Translations under genes and position numbers: made by a program
Notes under the pieces: model-generated
The model's database searches: none
The model's input: only the letters and a program-made list of their open reading frames with translations
Told to the model about the DNA's origin: nothing
Shown: piece by piece, positions 1 through 8,486 of the stretch
Position numbering within the stretch: position 1 is the first letter of the stretch
Layout: every line of letters starts with the position of its first letter
NCBI RefSeq assembly: GCF_000278725.1
Contig: NZ_ALCA01000017.1
Span: 1-19,586, forward strand
DNA from: Actinomyces sp. ICM47
GTDB lineage: Bacteria > Actinomycetota > Actinomycetes > Actinomycetales > Actinomycetaceae
Direction: 5' to 3'
DNA: 19,586 nt

Positions 1-123
1 CGATAGTGGCAGGGTGCGAGGCCCAGCCCGGGGCACCCGCAGCCACGTGCGCCCGCAGCTCGGGACACCCAGACCCACCGCACGCTCGCCCGCGCACTCA
101 GCCCAGGCCTCGTACATAGACGA

Positions 124-153
124 AAGCGCCCACCCCTGTAGGGGTGGGCGCTT
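124..153 (-). terminator. Terminator hairpin after tRNA-Thr
   Basis: A perfect 14-bp inverted repeat (124-137 with 140-153) separated by two bases lies 4 bases past the tRNA 3' end. On the minus strand it is followed by a short TTT run and then CG. It fits an intrinsic terminator for the tRNA and perhaps for read-through from the hydrolase. Being nearly symmetric, it could work in both directions. Confidence 0.8.
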
Positions 154-156
154 CTG

Positions 157-229
157 AGCCGCCTGTGGGAATCGAACCCACGACCTATTCATTACGAGTG
201 AATCGCTCTGCCGACTGAGCTAAGGCGGC
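157..229 (-). tRNA. tRNA-Thr (anticodon CGU)
   Basis: Read on the minus strand, this is a 73-nt cloverleaf. The acceptor stem is GCCGCCT/AGGCGGC, and a D arm follows. The anticodon stem is ATTCA/TGAAT with loop CTCGTAA, so the anticodon is CGT and reads ACG (threonine). The T stem is GTGGG/CCCAC with loop TTCGATT. The discriminator base is T, and CCA is not encoded. A hairpin terminator follows immediately and a plausible promoter lies about 50 bases upstream, so it is probably a single-gene transcript. I see no mismatch that would make it a pseudogene. Confidence 0.96.
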
Positions 230-275
230 CGCACCTGCCGTTCCGCCGTTTCCGGGGCGCGCAGGCAACGGCACA

Positions 276-305
276 ACTCTACTGGACGAACGGGCCGTTA
301 CGCAA
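276..305 (-). promoter_or_regulatory. Probable promoter of tRNA-Thr
   Basis: On the minus strand a TAGAGT -10 box (281-276) is preceded, after an 18-base spacer, by TTGCGT (305-300) as a weak -35 box. The predicted start near 269 leaves a 5' leader of about 40 nt before the tRNA. This is inferred from sequence only. Confidence 0.45.
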
Positions 306-342
306 ACCAGGACGACCAATCAAGCAATGTCGTGGGTCACTA

Positions 343-386
343 CCTACCGGACCGAATGGACCTACCGGACCGATTGGACCTACTGG
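343..386. repeat. 18-bp tandem repeat at hydrolase gene end
   Basis: Two 18-base units (343-360 and 361-378) differ at one base, and eight bases of a third unit (379-386, one mismatch) follow. The array overlaps the stop codon and last codons of the hydrolase gene. It is too short to interpret on its own. Confidence 0.7.
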
Positions 387-1993
387 CAGGTGAGTCCGTT
401 CTGGGGCACGTTGCCCTTGACCAGGTAGTCCTCGACGGCCCTCACGACGCACTGGTCGGCACCGCGACGGTACGCGGTGTGGTTCCAGCCCTCGACGGTG
501 ATGAGGACGCCGGAGTCGAGCTGTTCGGCCAGGCGCTGCGCCATCGGGTAGGGAGTGGCGGGGTCGTGCGTGGTGCCGATGACGAGGATGGGGGCGGCAC
601 CGGTCGCGTGAATGGGCTGACGGTCGGCGTGCTCGGTCGGCCAGGCGGACAGGCCGGCGGAGGGGTAACCGACGTAGCGGCCCAGGATCGGCAGTTCGCT
701 CTTGAGCCCGTTGACGCGCTCGATCCACTGGTCGGTCGTGCCTTCGGGTTCGTAGTCCAGGTTGTTGATCGCGTTGATCGCGTCGGCTGAGTTGTCGGCA
801 TAGGTGCCGTCAGGGTTGCGCGAGTTCATGAGGTCGGCGATGTCGAGCAGCGCACTGCCGTCGCCTCGGCGCACCGCGTCGGCGTACGCGTCAGAGAGTT
901 GGGGCCACCACTGGGTGTTGTACATGGCACCGATCATGGCGGTGATGGCGAGGCTCTCGGTGAGCGGGCGGTCGGGGTCGCTGGTGGGAAGCGGGGCCTT
1001 GTCGAGGGACTCGAGGAAGGCTCGTACGTTCGAGATGCCTTCGTCCTTGGTGCGTCCCATCGGGCATGTGGACTGGGTGGCGCAGTCGGCGATCCACTGC
1101 TGGAGGGAGGCGTCGAGGCCGCGCATCTGCATGGCGGAGACGTCTTCGATGCTGAGCGAGGGGTCGAGGGCCCCGTCGAGGACGAAGCGTCCGACGTTCT
1201 CGGGGAAGAGGCCCGCGTAGGTGGCACCGAGGAAGGTGCCGTAGGAATAGCCCAGCAGGTTGAGCTTGTCCTGGCCGATGACGGCGCGCACCATGTCGAA
1301 GTCGCGCGCGGCGCTGACCGTGTCGATGTGTTCGAAGATGGAGCCAGAGTGGTCGCGGCACCCGTCGGCGAGGTCGCGCGAGCCTTCTTCGGCCTCGGCA
1401 ATCGCGGATTGGGGGCTGTCGTCGACGCCGTCGGTTTCGGCACCGGCGTTGTATTCGTCCTTTTCCTCGTCGGTCATACAGAAGACGGGGGTGGAGTCGC
1501 CGACGCCGCGCGGGTCGAGCGCGACGATGTCGTAGGCCTTGACGACGGATTCGCCGAGGCCCTGGGCTGAGTAGTAGGGCAGCGCTGAGACAACGGGGCC
1601 GCCGGGGCCGCCGGGGTTGATGAAGAGCGCGGGTGCATCCTTGGCCCCGGAGCGGTGGATGGCGAGGGCGAGGGTGATCTGGTCACCGTCGGGGTTGTCC
1701 CAGTCCAGGGGCGCTTTGAGGAACGCGCACTGGTACTCGTTCGGGTCGGAGCTGTTGATGCCTCGGTAGCTGTCGAAGGTGCCTTGCGCGCACTTGCCCC
1801 ACGTGATGCCCTGGTTGTAATACGCCTGGATGTCTCCGTCTTGGACGTCGATGGGTGCGGACGAGGCCGTGGCGGTTTTGGTGGGCGCGGGTGTCTTGAA
1901 GCGTTGGATCCCGTAGTAGCCGACGATGGCCAGGATGATCGCGACGACTGCGAGGATCGCGACGGCTGCGGCCGCGATTGAGCGTGTTTTCAT
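380..1993 (-). CDS. TAP-like secreted alpha/beta hydrolase (peptidase)
   Basis: A 537-aa alpha/beta hydrolase of the tripeptidyl-aminopeptidase (TAP) family, known from actinomycete secreted peptidases. Residues 5-27 form one hydrophobic segment after a basic start (MKTR), either a signal peptide without a lipobox or a membrane anchor. The oxyanion-hole motif NPGGPGGP is at 126-133 and the nucleophile elbow GYSYG puts Ser250 in place. The TAP-like C-terminal part supplies Asp477 (THDPATP) and His505 (WNHTAY), completing the triad. Several cysteines (68, 89, 172, 212 and near the C-terminus) suggest extracytoplasmic disulfides. It lies 35 bases after holB, but a TACAAT box exactly 7 bases before the ATG and the lack of a Shine-Dalgarno suggest independent leaderless expression. 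The actual substrate is unknown; short peptides or an ester are possible. Confidence 0.9.
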   Translation of the reverse strand: MKTRSIAAAAVAILAVVAIILAIVGYYGIQRFKTPAPTKTATASSAPIDVQDGDIQAYYNQGITWGKCAQGTFDSYRGINSSDPNEYQCAFLKAPLDWDNPDGDQITLALAIHRSGAKDAPALFINPGGPGGPVVSALPYYSAQGLGESVVKAYDIVALDPRGVGDSTPVFCMTDEEKDEYNAGAETDGVDDSPQSAIAEAEEGSRDLADGCRDHSGSIFEHIDTVSAARDFDMVRAVIGQDKLNLLGYSYGTFLGATYAGLFPENVGRFVLDGALDPSLSIEDVSAMQMRGLDASLQQWIADCATQSTCPMGRTKDEGISNVRAFLESLDKAPLPTSDPDRPLTESLAITAMIGAMYNTQWWPQLSDAYADAVRRGDGSALLDIADLMNSRNPDGTYADNSADAINAINNLDYEPEGTTDQWIERVNGLKSELPILGRYVGYPSAGLSAWPTEHADRQPIHATGAAPILVIGTTHDPATPYPMAQRLAEQLDSGVLITVEGWNHTAYRRGADQCVVRAVEDYLVKGNVPQNGLTCQ

Positions 1994-2000
1994 GGCCCCG

Positions 2001-2006
2001 ATTGTA
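2001..2006 (-). promoter_or_regulatory. -10 box of leaderless hydrolase promoter
   Basis: TACAAT on the minus strand ends 7 bases before the ATG at 1993, so transcription would start on the start codon. No Shine-Dalgarno sequence precedes that ATG. The same -10/start geometry occurs at both DUF1266 genes and, with a 6-base gap, at the methyltransferase. No convincing -35 box is visible. Confidence 0.55.
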
Positions 2007-2028
2007 ACGGAGTTTGTGCGGGCGGAAC

Positions 2029-3222
2029 TTAGGCCTGGGGGCGCAGCGAAATCGCCATGTCTTCGAGGACGAGGAGGGGGTTGCCGTTGGCGACGAGGCG
2101 CTTGCGCGCGGTTTCGATGTGGTCGACGCGCGCGAGGGTCTGGTGGGGCGTGGAGTCGTGCGCGATCTGGTGTACGAGGTCGGACAGGTCCGTGTTGATG
2201 AGTTCGCCGTCTCCCCCGACTTGGACCATGAGGACGTCGCGGTAGATGGCGAGCAGGTCGATGAGGGCGCGGTCGATGGCGTCGGTGAGGGCACGCTTGG
2301 AGCGGCGTTTCTGGTCTTCTTCGAGCTGGCGGAGCATCGCGCGCGAGGCTTTGGTGGCGCTTTCGCCTTCCTCCATGCCGAGTTGGCGCAGCAGGTCGGC
2401 TTTTTCGCGGGCGTTACGGTCGCTGACCTGCGCGTCGGCCTGGGCTTTCGCTGTTTCGAGGAGTCGGTCGGCGGCCATGATGGCCTCGCCGACGCTGCGC
2501 ACGGAGGCGGGCGCGGTGATGATGCTGCGTCGGCGCTCGCGCATCTGGGGGTCGCGGGCGAGCGCGCGCGCTAGTCCGATGTGGGATTGGGCGGCACGCG
2601 CGGCTTCGAGGGCGACCTCGGGGGTGGCGACGCCTTCGCGCACGAGCAGGTCGGCGACCGCAGTCGCGGTGGGGATGCGCAGGCCGAGGTGGCGGCAGCG
2701 CGAGCGGATCGTGGCGATCATGTCCTCGGGGCTGGGGGCGCACAGCAGCCACACGGTATGCTCGGGCGGCTCCTCGATGGCCTTCAGCAGGGCGTTCGCG
2801 CCGGACTCGCCGAGGCGGTCGGCGTCTTCGACGACGATGACGCGCCACAGGCCTTGGGAGGGCGAGGACTGCGCCTGCAAGACGAGTGAGCGGGCAGTGT
2901 CCACGTTGATGATCGAGGTCTCGGTGGCCGCGAAGAGCACGTCCGCGTTCGTGCGTCCCATGGTCGTGCGGCAGCCGGGGCACTGCCCGCAGCCGGGTGT
3001 CGCTCCGGTGCACTGAAGGGCGGCCGCGAAGGCGCGGGCTGCGACCGAGCGGCCGGATCCGGGCGGGCCGGTGATGAGCCACGCGTGGCTCATGGAGCGG
3101 GCTTCGTCGGAGGCACGCCCGCTGCCTCGGGAGGCGACGATTGCGCGGGCGGACGCCGCGGCCTCGCTGAGCTTAGCGACCGCCGCGTCCTGACCAACCA
3201 GCGAGGACCAGACGCTCATCAT
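2029..3222 (-). CDS. holB: DNA polymerase III subunit delta'
   Basis: A 397-aa clamp-loader subunit. It begins MMSVWSSLVGQ, a typical delta' start. Its AAA+ P-loop is GPPGSGRS at about 52-59, with Arg in place of the catalytic Lys, as is common for delta', which does not need ATP hydrolysis. A zinc-binding Cys cluster follows (C71, C78, C81, C84), then a degenerate Walker B (VVEDADRL) and the conserved ALLKAIEEPP segment near 144-153. The start codon overlaps the tmk stop (ATGATG), and no Shine-Dalgarno is evident, so translation is probably coupled to tmk. The second ATG, three bases in, is an equally possible start. It works in the replisome clamp loader, with topA and tmk in the same transcript. 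Confidence 0.94.
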   Translation of the reverse strand: MMSVWSSLVGQDAAVAKLSEAAASARAIVASRGSGRASDEARSMSHAWLITGPPGSGRSVAARAFAAALQCTGATPGCGQCPGCRTTMGRTNADVLFAATETSIINVDTARSLVLQAQSSPSQGLWRVIVVEDADRLGESGANALLKAIEEPPEHTVWLLCAPSPEDMIATIRSRCRHLGLRIPTATAVADLLVREGVATPEVALEAARAAQSHIGLARALARDPQMRERRRSIITAPASVRSVGEAIMAADRLLETAKAQADAQVSDRNAREKADLLRQLGMEEGESATKASRAMLRQLEEDQKRRSKRALTDAIDRALIDLLAIYRDVLMVQVGGDGELINTDLSDLVHQIAHDSTPHQTLARVDHIETARKRLVANGNPLLVLEDMAISLRPQA

Positions 3223-4214
3223 TCATCCCACAGCGCGCCCTGGGACTCGCCCAGGGCACCCACCATGGTCGCCGGCTTACGCGAGGACCGTTTCTCGGCG
3301 CTGCCCTTGTGCGAGGCCTTGGCGGCGCGACGCTTCCGGGTGGCGGTGGACACGGGGGTGTCAACGAGGACGGGGGCTGCCTCGTCGGTGGCGGTTTCCT
3401 CGTCCGCGGTGTCGGGGGCCGAGGCCTCGGGGGCGTCGGCGAGAGGGGCTTCGTCGGTCGACGCCTCGGGGGAGGCAACCTCGGGAGCGGCATCCTCGGA
3501 CTCAGCGGGAGCCTCAGCCGGAGCCTCAGCGTCCGTGTCCGCGGCGGTCACCGATCCGGCGGAGCCGTCCACGGCCTCGTCGATGGTGCTGGAACCGCCG
3601 TCGAAGCGCTCGACGAGGACGCCGCGGATCTCGGAGAAGACCTCGTCGACCGTGCCGACCGCGTCGATAACGACGATGCGCTCGGGCTCGGCGTCGGCGA
3701 GGCGCAGGTATTCGTGGCGCACGCGCTCGTGGAAGTCCATGGACTCGCGTTCCATGCGGTCTGGGGCGTCGGTGCGGCGGCGCGCGCCGACCTCCGGAGG
3801 CAGGTCCAGGAGGAAGGTCAGGGACGGGTAGAGGCCCTGGGTCGCCCACGCGCTCAGGGAGGCGATTTCGTCGACGCCGAGGGAGCGGGCCGCGCCCTGG
3901 TAGGCCAGCGAGGAGTCGATGTAGCGGTCCCCCAGCACGACCGCTCCGCGCTCGAGGGCGGGGCGGATGACCGTGGCGACGTGGTAGGCGCGGTCGGCCG
4001 CGTACAGGAGGGCCTCCGTGCGTGCATCCACGTCCTCGGGGCCGTTCTGCACGAGACGGCGGATCTCCGTTCCCAGCTCGGTGCCGCCCGGCTCGCGGGT
4101 GACGATGACCTCGCGGCCACGGCTCTCGAACCAGTCGCGCACGGACTGGATCTGCGTGGACTTCCCCGAGCCGTCGCCACCTTCGAAGGTGATGAACATT
4201 CCTCGCGCCGCCAT
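3219..4214 (-). CDS. tmk: Thymidylate kinase with long acidic tail
   Basis: dTMP kinase makes dTDP from dTMP and ATP for DNA synthesis. Residues 1-205 are a complete enzyme: P-loop EGGDGSGKST (11-20), TREPGGT (39-45), DRYIDSSLAYQG (96-107) and an arginine-rich lid at 145-157. The family is usually about 205-215 aa, but this protein is 331 aa. The extra 125 residues are low-complexity: an Ala/Glu/Asp/Ser/Pro-rich stretch (about 210-290), then a basic patch (about 295-316), then a short end. The tail looks disordered, and no domain is visible. The start is preceded by GAAGGA and overlaps the topA stop (TGATG); the stop overlaps holB by 4 bases. Confidence 0.95.
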   Translation of the reverse strand: MAARGMFITFEGGDGSGKSTQIQSVRDWFESRGREVIVTREPGGTELGTEIRRLVQNGPEDVDARTEALLYAADRAYHVATVIRPALERGAVVLGDRYIDSSLAYQGAARSLGVDEIASLSAWATQGLYPSLTFLLDLPPEVGARRRTDAPDRMERESMDFHERVRHEYLRLADAEPERIVVIDAVGTVDEVFSEIRGVLVERFDGGSSTIDEAVDGSAGSVTAADTDAEAPAEAPAESEDAAPEVASPEASTDEAPLADAPEASAPDTADEETATDEAAPVLVDTPVSTATRKRRAAKASHKGSAEKRSSRKPATMVGALGESQGALWDE

Positions 4215-7018
4215 CAGCTGTCCTTCTTCGTCGCGGCCTTCTTGGTGGCCGTCTTCTTCGCCGTGGTCGTCTTCTTGGCCGCGGTGGTTTTCTTCGTGGT
4301 CGTTTTCTTCGCCGTGGTCGTCTTCTTGGCCGCGGTGGTTTTCCTCGTGGTCGTTGTCTTCTTCGTGGTCGTCTTGCGCGTGCGCTTGGGGGCGGGCCCC
4401 TTGGCTCGCTTGTCGGCGAGGAGCTCGTAGGCACGCTCGGCCGTCAGGTCCTCGACCGTCTCGGCGCGCGGCACGGTCACGTTGGTCTCGCCGTCCGTCA
4501 CGTAGGGCCCGAAACGGCCGTCCTTGACGGTGACCTTCTTGCCCGAGATCGGGTCCTCACCGAACTCGCGCAGCGGCGGGCGGGCGGTGCCACGACCGCG
4601 GGTCTTGGGCTGGGCGTAGATGGCCAGGGCCTCGTCCAGGGTGATCGTGAGCAGCTGATCCTCGGAGGCCAGCGTGCGCGAGTCCGTGCCCTTCTTCAGG
4701 TACGGGCCGTAGCGGCCATTCTGCGCGGTGATGACCTCGCCCGAGGCCGGGTCGGTGCCCACTTCGCGGGGCAGGGACAGCAGATTCAGCGCGTCCTCAA
4801 GGGTGACGGTGGCGATGTCCATGGTCTTGAACAGGGAAGCGGTGCGAGGCTTGGCAGCCGCCTTCTTCGTCTTCTTCGCGCCTTCCTCGGCGCCCTCGGC
4901 TGGCTCGGGGAGGACCTCGGTGACGTAGGGGCCGTAGCGGCCGTCCTTGACGATGATCGTGTGGCCGGTTGCGGGGTCGACTCCCAGCTCGCGCCCGTCG
5001 TCGGCGGCGCGGGCGAAAAGCTGGTCGATGAGTTCGTCCGTCAGCTCGTCGGGGGCGACCTCCGGCGGCACGTTCGCGCGCGTCCCGTCGGCCTTTTCCA
5101 TGTAGGGCCCGTAGCGGCCCACGCGCAGCGTCACGCCGCGGCCCAGGTCGATGGAGTTAACGGCGCGCGCATCAATGTCGTCGCCCAGGGAGGCGACGTC
5201 GTGGCGCAGGCCGCCGTGCTCGCCCGTGCCGTCGGGGCCGAAGAAGAATCCGGTCAGGAAGTCCGTTCCGTTCTCCTGGCCTGCGGCGATACGGTCCAGG
5301 TCACCCTCCATCGAGGCCGTGAAGTCATAGTCGACCAGGTTCGCCAGGTTCTCCTCGAGCAGGCGCGTCACGGAGAACGCCAGCCACGTGGGCACCAGGT
5401 ACTGGCCGCGGTGCGTCACGTACCCGCGATCCCCGATCGTCTGGATCGTAGCCGCGTAGGTGGAGGGACGGCCGATACCGAGCTCCTCCATGGTCTTGAC
5501 CAGCGTGGCCTCCGTGTAGCGGCCCGGGGGCTGAGTCTCGTGGCCGTCGGGGGTGGCCTCGGTCAGCGTCGCGGCGTCGCCCTCGGCAACGTCCGGCAGG
5601 GTCTTCTCCGCGTCGTTCTTTTCCGCGTCGTAGCGCCCCTGGTCGCGGCCCTCCTGGTAAGCCAGGCGGAAACCCGGGGAGGTGATGACCGTGCCCGAGG
5701 CCGAGGACAGCACGTCGTGACGCTTACCGTCGACCTCGATGCCGGTGAGCACGCGGATCGTCGCCGTGTAGCCGAGAGCGTCGGCCATCTGCGAGGCGAC
5801 CGTGCGCTTCCAAATCAGGTCGTACAGCGCCAGCTGCTGCTTCGACAGTGAACCCGCCACCTCGCCCGGCGTGCGGAAGTGGTCGCCGGCGGGACGGATC
5901 GCCTCGTGCGCCTCCTGCGCGCCCTTCGACGTGGTGCCGTACAGGCGCGGGGACTCGGCCACGGCCTCGGCCCCATAAAGCTGGGTGGCCTGCTCGCGAG
6001 CCGCGTGAATCGCCTGGCTGGACAGGGCCGTAGAGTCGGTACGCATGTAGGTGATGTAACCGGACTCGTAGAGGGACTGGGCGGTGCGCATCGTCGAGGA
6101 CGCGTTCCAGTGCAGCTTGCGCGACGCCTCCTGCTGGAGGGTCGACGTCGTGAAGGGGGCAGCCGGGCGACGACGGTAAGGCTTGCGGGTCACCGAGTCG
6201 ATGACCGAGGCAGGGGCGCCCTCCAGCGCCTGCGCATAAGCCCGGGCCGTGGCCTCGTCCAGATGCAGGACGCCAGCCTTGACGGCCTTCGCGCTCAGCT
6301 CGCCCTTCTCGCTGAAGTCGGAGCCGGTCGCGATGGCGTGGCCGTCCACGGAGGCCACGCGCGCGCCGAAGGCCTGACCCGCCGACGTGAAGGCCGTGTC
6401 GATCGACCAGTACTGGGCGCTCACGTGCGCCATGCGGTCGCGTTCCTTGGCGACCACGAGGCGCGTGGCCACCGACTGCACGCGGCCGGCCGACAGGGAC
6501 GGGCGGATCTTGCGCCACAGGAGGGGCGAGACCTCGTAGCCGTAGAGGCGGTCGAGGATGCGGCGGGTCTCCTGCGCATCCACGAGGTCGGTGTCCAGAT
6601 CGCGCGTGTTCTCCAGGGCGCGCTGGATCGCTTCCTTCGTGATTTCGTGGAAGACCATGCGGCGCACGGGGACCTTCGGCTTCAAAACCTGCAGGAGGTG
6701 CCACGCGATAGCCTCACCCTCGCGGTCCTCATCAGTTGCCAGGAAGAGTTCGTCGGATTCCTTGAGGAGCTTCTTGAGTTCGGTGACTTTTTTCTTCTTA
6801 TCCGGGTTCACCACGTAGTACGGCTTGAAGCCCTCGTCCACGTTGACAGCGAAGCGGCCGAATGGCCCCTTCTTCATATCCTTGGGCAGCTCGGAGGGCT
6901 GCGGGAGGTCGCGGATGTGGCCGATGGAAGCGGTTACGTGGTAGTCGGGACCCAGGTATCCCTCAATGGTGGCGGCCTTCGCAGGAGACTCCACGATCAC
7001 GAGCTTCGTCGCTGACAT
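4214..7018 (-). CDS. topA: DNA topoisomerase I
   Basis: A 934-aa type IA topoisomerase that relaxes negative supercoils by nicking one strand. The Toprim domain opens with KLVIVESPAKA (Glu10) and contains TDEDREGEA with acidic residues D96, D98 and E100. The catalytic Tyr324 lies in GYITYMRTDST. C-terminal repeats of the actinobacterial type follow, marked by GRYGPY or GRFGPYV at several places between about 620 and 870. There are no zinc-ribbon cysteines. The last 50-60 residues are Lys/Thr/Ala repeats, as in mycobacterial TopA, where a basic tail binds DNA. The ATG at 7018 follows a purine-rich GGGAAGGGA stretch. It is the first gene of an overlapping topA-tmk-holB operon. Confidence 0.97.
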   Translation of the reverse strand: MSATKLVIVESPAKAATIEGYLGPDYHVTASIGHIRDLPQPSELPKDMKKGPFGRFAVNVDEGFKPYYVVNPDKKKKVTELKKLLKESDELFLATDEDREGEAIAWHLLQVLKPKVPVRRMVFHEITKEAIQRALENTRDLDTDLVDAQETRRILDRLYGYEVSPLLWRKIRPSLSAGRVQSVATRLVVAKERDRMAHVSAQYWSIDTAFTSAGQAFGARVASVDGHAIATGSDFSEKGELSAKAVKAGVLHLDEATARAYAQALEGAPASVIDSVTRKPYRRRPAAPFTTSTLQQEASRKLHWNASSTMRTAQSLYESGYITYMRTDSTALSSQAIHAAREQATQLYGAEAVAESPRLYGTTSKGAQEAHEAIRPAGDHFRTPGEVAGSLSKQQLALYDLIWKRTVASQMADALGYTATIRVLTGIEVDGKRHDVLSSASGTVITSPGFRLAYQEGRDQGRYDAEKNDAEKTLPDVAEGDAATLTEATPDGHETQPPGRYTEATLVKTMEELGIGRPSTYAATIQTIGDRGYVTHRGQYLVPTWLAFSVTRLLEENLANLVDYDFTASMEGDLDRIAAGQENGTDFLTGFFFGPDGTGEHGGLRHDVASLGDDIDARAVNSIDLGRGVTLRVGRYGPYMEKADGTRANVPPEVAPDELTDELIDQLFARAADDGRELGVDPATGHTIIVKDGRYGPYVTEVLPEPAEGAEEGAKKTKKAAAKPRTASLFKTMDIATVTLEDALNLLSLPREVGTDPASGEVITAQNGRYGPYLKKGTDSRTLASEDQLLTITLDEALAIYAQPKTRGRGTARPPLREFGEDPISGKKVTVKDGRFGPYVTDGETNVTVPRAETVEDLTAERAYELLADKRAKGPAPKRTRKTTTKKTTTTRKTTAAKKTTTAKKTTTKKTTAAKKTTTAKKTATKKAATKKDS
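4235..4370. repeat. 51-bp in-frame repeat in topA tail
   Basis: Within the lysine-rich tail of topA, a unit of 51 bases (17 codons) is repeated almost exactly; for example, one block recurs at 4260 and 4311. The flanking sequence is made of the same short Lys-Thr-Thr pieces. The length is a multiple of three, so copy-number change would keep the frame. Confidence 0.75.
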
Positions 7019-7412
7019 TCCCTGTCCCTTCCCCGTTACTTCCCCAGTATTTGTAGCACCTCACCGGCGGGTCTACGCGCCGAGGCATCTGGGAGGACCT
7101 TACCGCGTCCCACCCACATCTGGGTACCTGGGCCGCCTCCGCGCGTCTCACGCCTGTCGCGTTTGACATGGACGAGGCCGGGGCTGATTCTCGCGCGCGC
7201 GTATTCCGCCACGACGGCAACAAACGCATCGCGGTCGGCTTGTCGTGGCCGGACCGCCCCCATCGGTTCCTCCGGTCGCGCTCACCCCTCGCAGGCCCCT
7301 CTGCCGATTTTTCCTCCGGATTCTCCGTCACCTGGGAAAACAAACAAGGACCTGGGTGCCAAGAGGCCGGTCGTCGTCTCCTATGATTGTGGCGAATTCT
7401 CCTGCCGTCGGG
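7019..7412. other. Gene-free divergent region topA / DUF1266
   Basis: About 400 bases lie between the divergent starts of topA and the first DUF1266 gene. On the minus side, TACAAA (7055-7050, preceded by TG in extended -10 position) may be the topA -10 box, giving a leader of about 25-30 nt. On the plus side, TTGACA at 7163-7168 with GATTCT 17 bases later resembles a promoter, and TATGAT at 7382-7387 is another -10-like hexamer. Reading frames across it look like random high-GC frames without good start sites. I see no RNA gene. Confidence 0.5.
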
Positions 7413-7418
7413 CACAAT
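7413..7418 (+). promoter_or_regulatory. -10 box of leaderless DUF1266 promoter (copy 1)
   Basis: CACAAT ends 7 bases before the GTG at 7426. The block CGGGCACAAT plus a 7-base gap and GTGAT is conserved at the paralogue (8661-8680), while flanking non-coding sequence is not. This supports a functional promoter whose transcript starts on the GTG. TTGTGG at 7387-7392 is a possible -35 box but with a long 20-base spacer. Confidence 0.6.
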
Positions 7419-7425
7419 GCGAGAC

Positions 7426-8451
7426 GTGATCCTACGCTTCCTGTCTCAGATTCCAGCCCCCGTGTGGTTCGCCCTCGGCGTCTTCGCCCTGTGGTGTTTG
7501 CACGGCCCGCTCGACGATCTTGTCGCCATCGCGCGGGGCAGGATTCCCACGCCCTCCGACCTGCGAAAGGCCGGCAAGACGAAGGAATGGAAGAAAGCCA
7601 GCGCGGAGCACGTGCCGGTCGTGAGCGGGTCGCGCGCCTCGATGACGTCCGATCCGCACGCGAGGCTGCTTGCTCCCTCGTTCCCTAACGCGCTGTGCAA
7701 CGACAACCCGGTCAACGTCCTAGAGGTCGCCAGCGTCGAGGATACCCGGAAGATGCTCGAAGACAGCTGGGGGATCATGAACCGCGCCGACCTCGTCACG
7801 CGCATCTATCGGCTCCTGTGCGGCGACCATAGCAAGGGGTACGCGGCCCTGCGCAGCAGGTGTGCCGATCCCGAGTGGGTGGAGCGCGTCCTCGAGGACC
7901 TGGACAAAACCGTTGACAAGTCCACGATGGACGTGGAGATGTGCTGGCGCATCCATCGTTTCCTGAATAATGATCGGGGCATCCAGGACGTGGAGTTCGC
8001 GGCCTGGGATTTGATGCGCGCGGCGATGCTGACACGGTCGGGCTTCGCGCTCGGCTGGCTCAGTGAGGACGAGGCATGGGACACTCTCGCGCTCATCAAC
8101 CACGCGCTGCAGATGCACTATTCCTCGTGGGACGAGGCCTGGGAGGCCTACCGTCTCGGCCGCTGGCTGTGGGCGGCCGAAGGGCCGGAAGAGGAGGCGG
8201 TCGACGACATGCATGATCGCGCCCGGGGCGCGTACCTGCTGGGCAAGCGCGGCCTGTGGAAGTCCCTCCCGTGGGATGCCCCGATCCCTGAGTCCCGCTT
8301 CCTCCTGCTCGACGCGGTCGCCGCCGTCGGTCGCCTGCAGGTGCTCTCCGTCAGCAACTGGCGGAAGGCCTCGGCCTGGGAGCGGGAGCTGGACGCGCAG
8401 GCGCGCTGGCGCACTCCCCTGGCGATGGGCGGAAAGCCCATCGTCCACTGA
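7426..8451 (+). CDS. DUF1266-family protein, copy 1
   Basis: A 341-aa protein of unknown function that I assign to DUF1266 by the conserved WGI...R...L..LL..GH region, the block AWDLMRAAMLTRSG and the block SSWDEAWEAYRLGRWLW. The N-terminus (about residues 11-30, PVWFALGVFALWCL) is one transmembrane segment, so the rest is probably cytoplasmic and membrane-tethered. I chose the GTG because it aligns with the paralogue's GTG, gives both proteins exactly 341 aa and sits 7 bases after a shared -10 box. An ATG at 7417 (three codons longer) and one at 7387 are alternatives, but none has a Shine-Dalgarno. It is about 60% similar by eye to the next gene, so the pair arose by tandem duplication. No catalytic motif is recognised. 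Confidence 0.85.
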   Translation: MILRFLSQIPAPVWFALGVFALWCLHGPLDDLVAIARGRIPTPSDLRKAGKTKEWKKASAEHVPVVSGSRASMTSDPHARLLAPSFPNALCNDNPVNVLEVASVEDTRKMLEDSWGIMNRADLVTRIYRLLCGDHSKGYAALRSRCADPEWVERVLEDLDKTVDKSTMDVEMCWRIHRFLNNDRGIQDVEFAAWDLMRAAMLTRSGFALGWLSEDEAWDTLALINHALQMHYSSWDEAWEAYRLGRWLWAAEGPEEEAVDDMHDRARGAYLLGKRGLWKSLPWDAPIPESRFLLLDAVAAVGRLQVLSVSNWRKASAWERELDAQARWRTPLAMGGKPIVH

Positions 8452-8486
8452 CGCGCCGCGAGCGCGCCCGGCCCGGCCCGACCCAG

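Noticed and set aside
3309..4430. Long plus-strand frames opposite tmk and the topA tail
   Set aside because: They mirror low-complexity codons of the real genes and have no start signals.
6963..7415. A 150-codon minus-strand frame upstream of and overlapping topA
   Set aside because: It overlaps the topA start out of frame and covers the probable topA promoter; the protein is Arg-rich without motifs.
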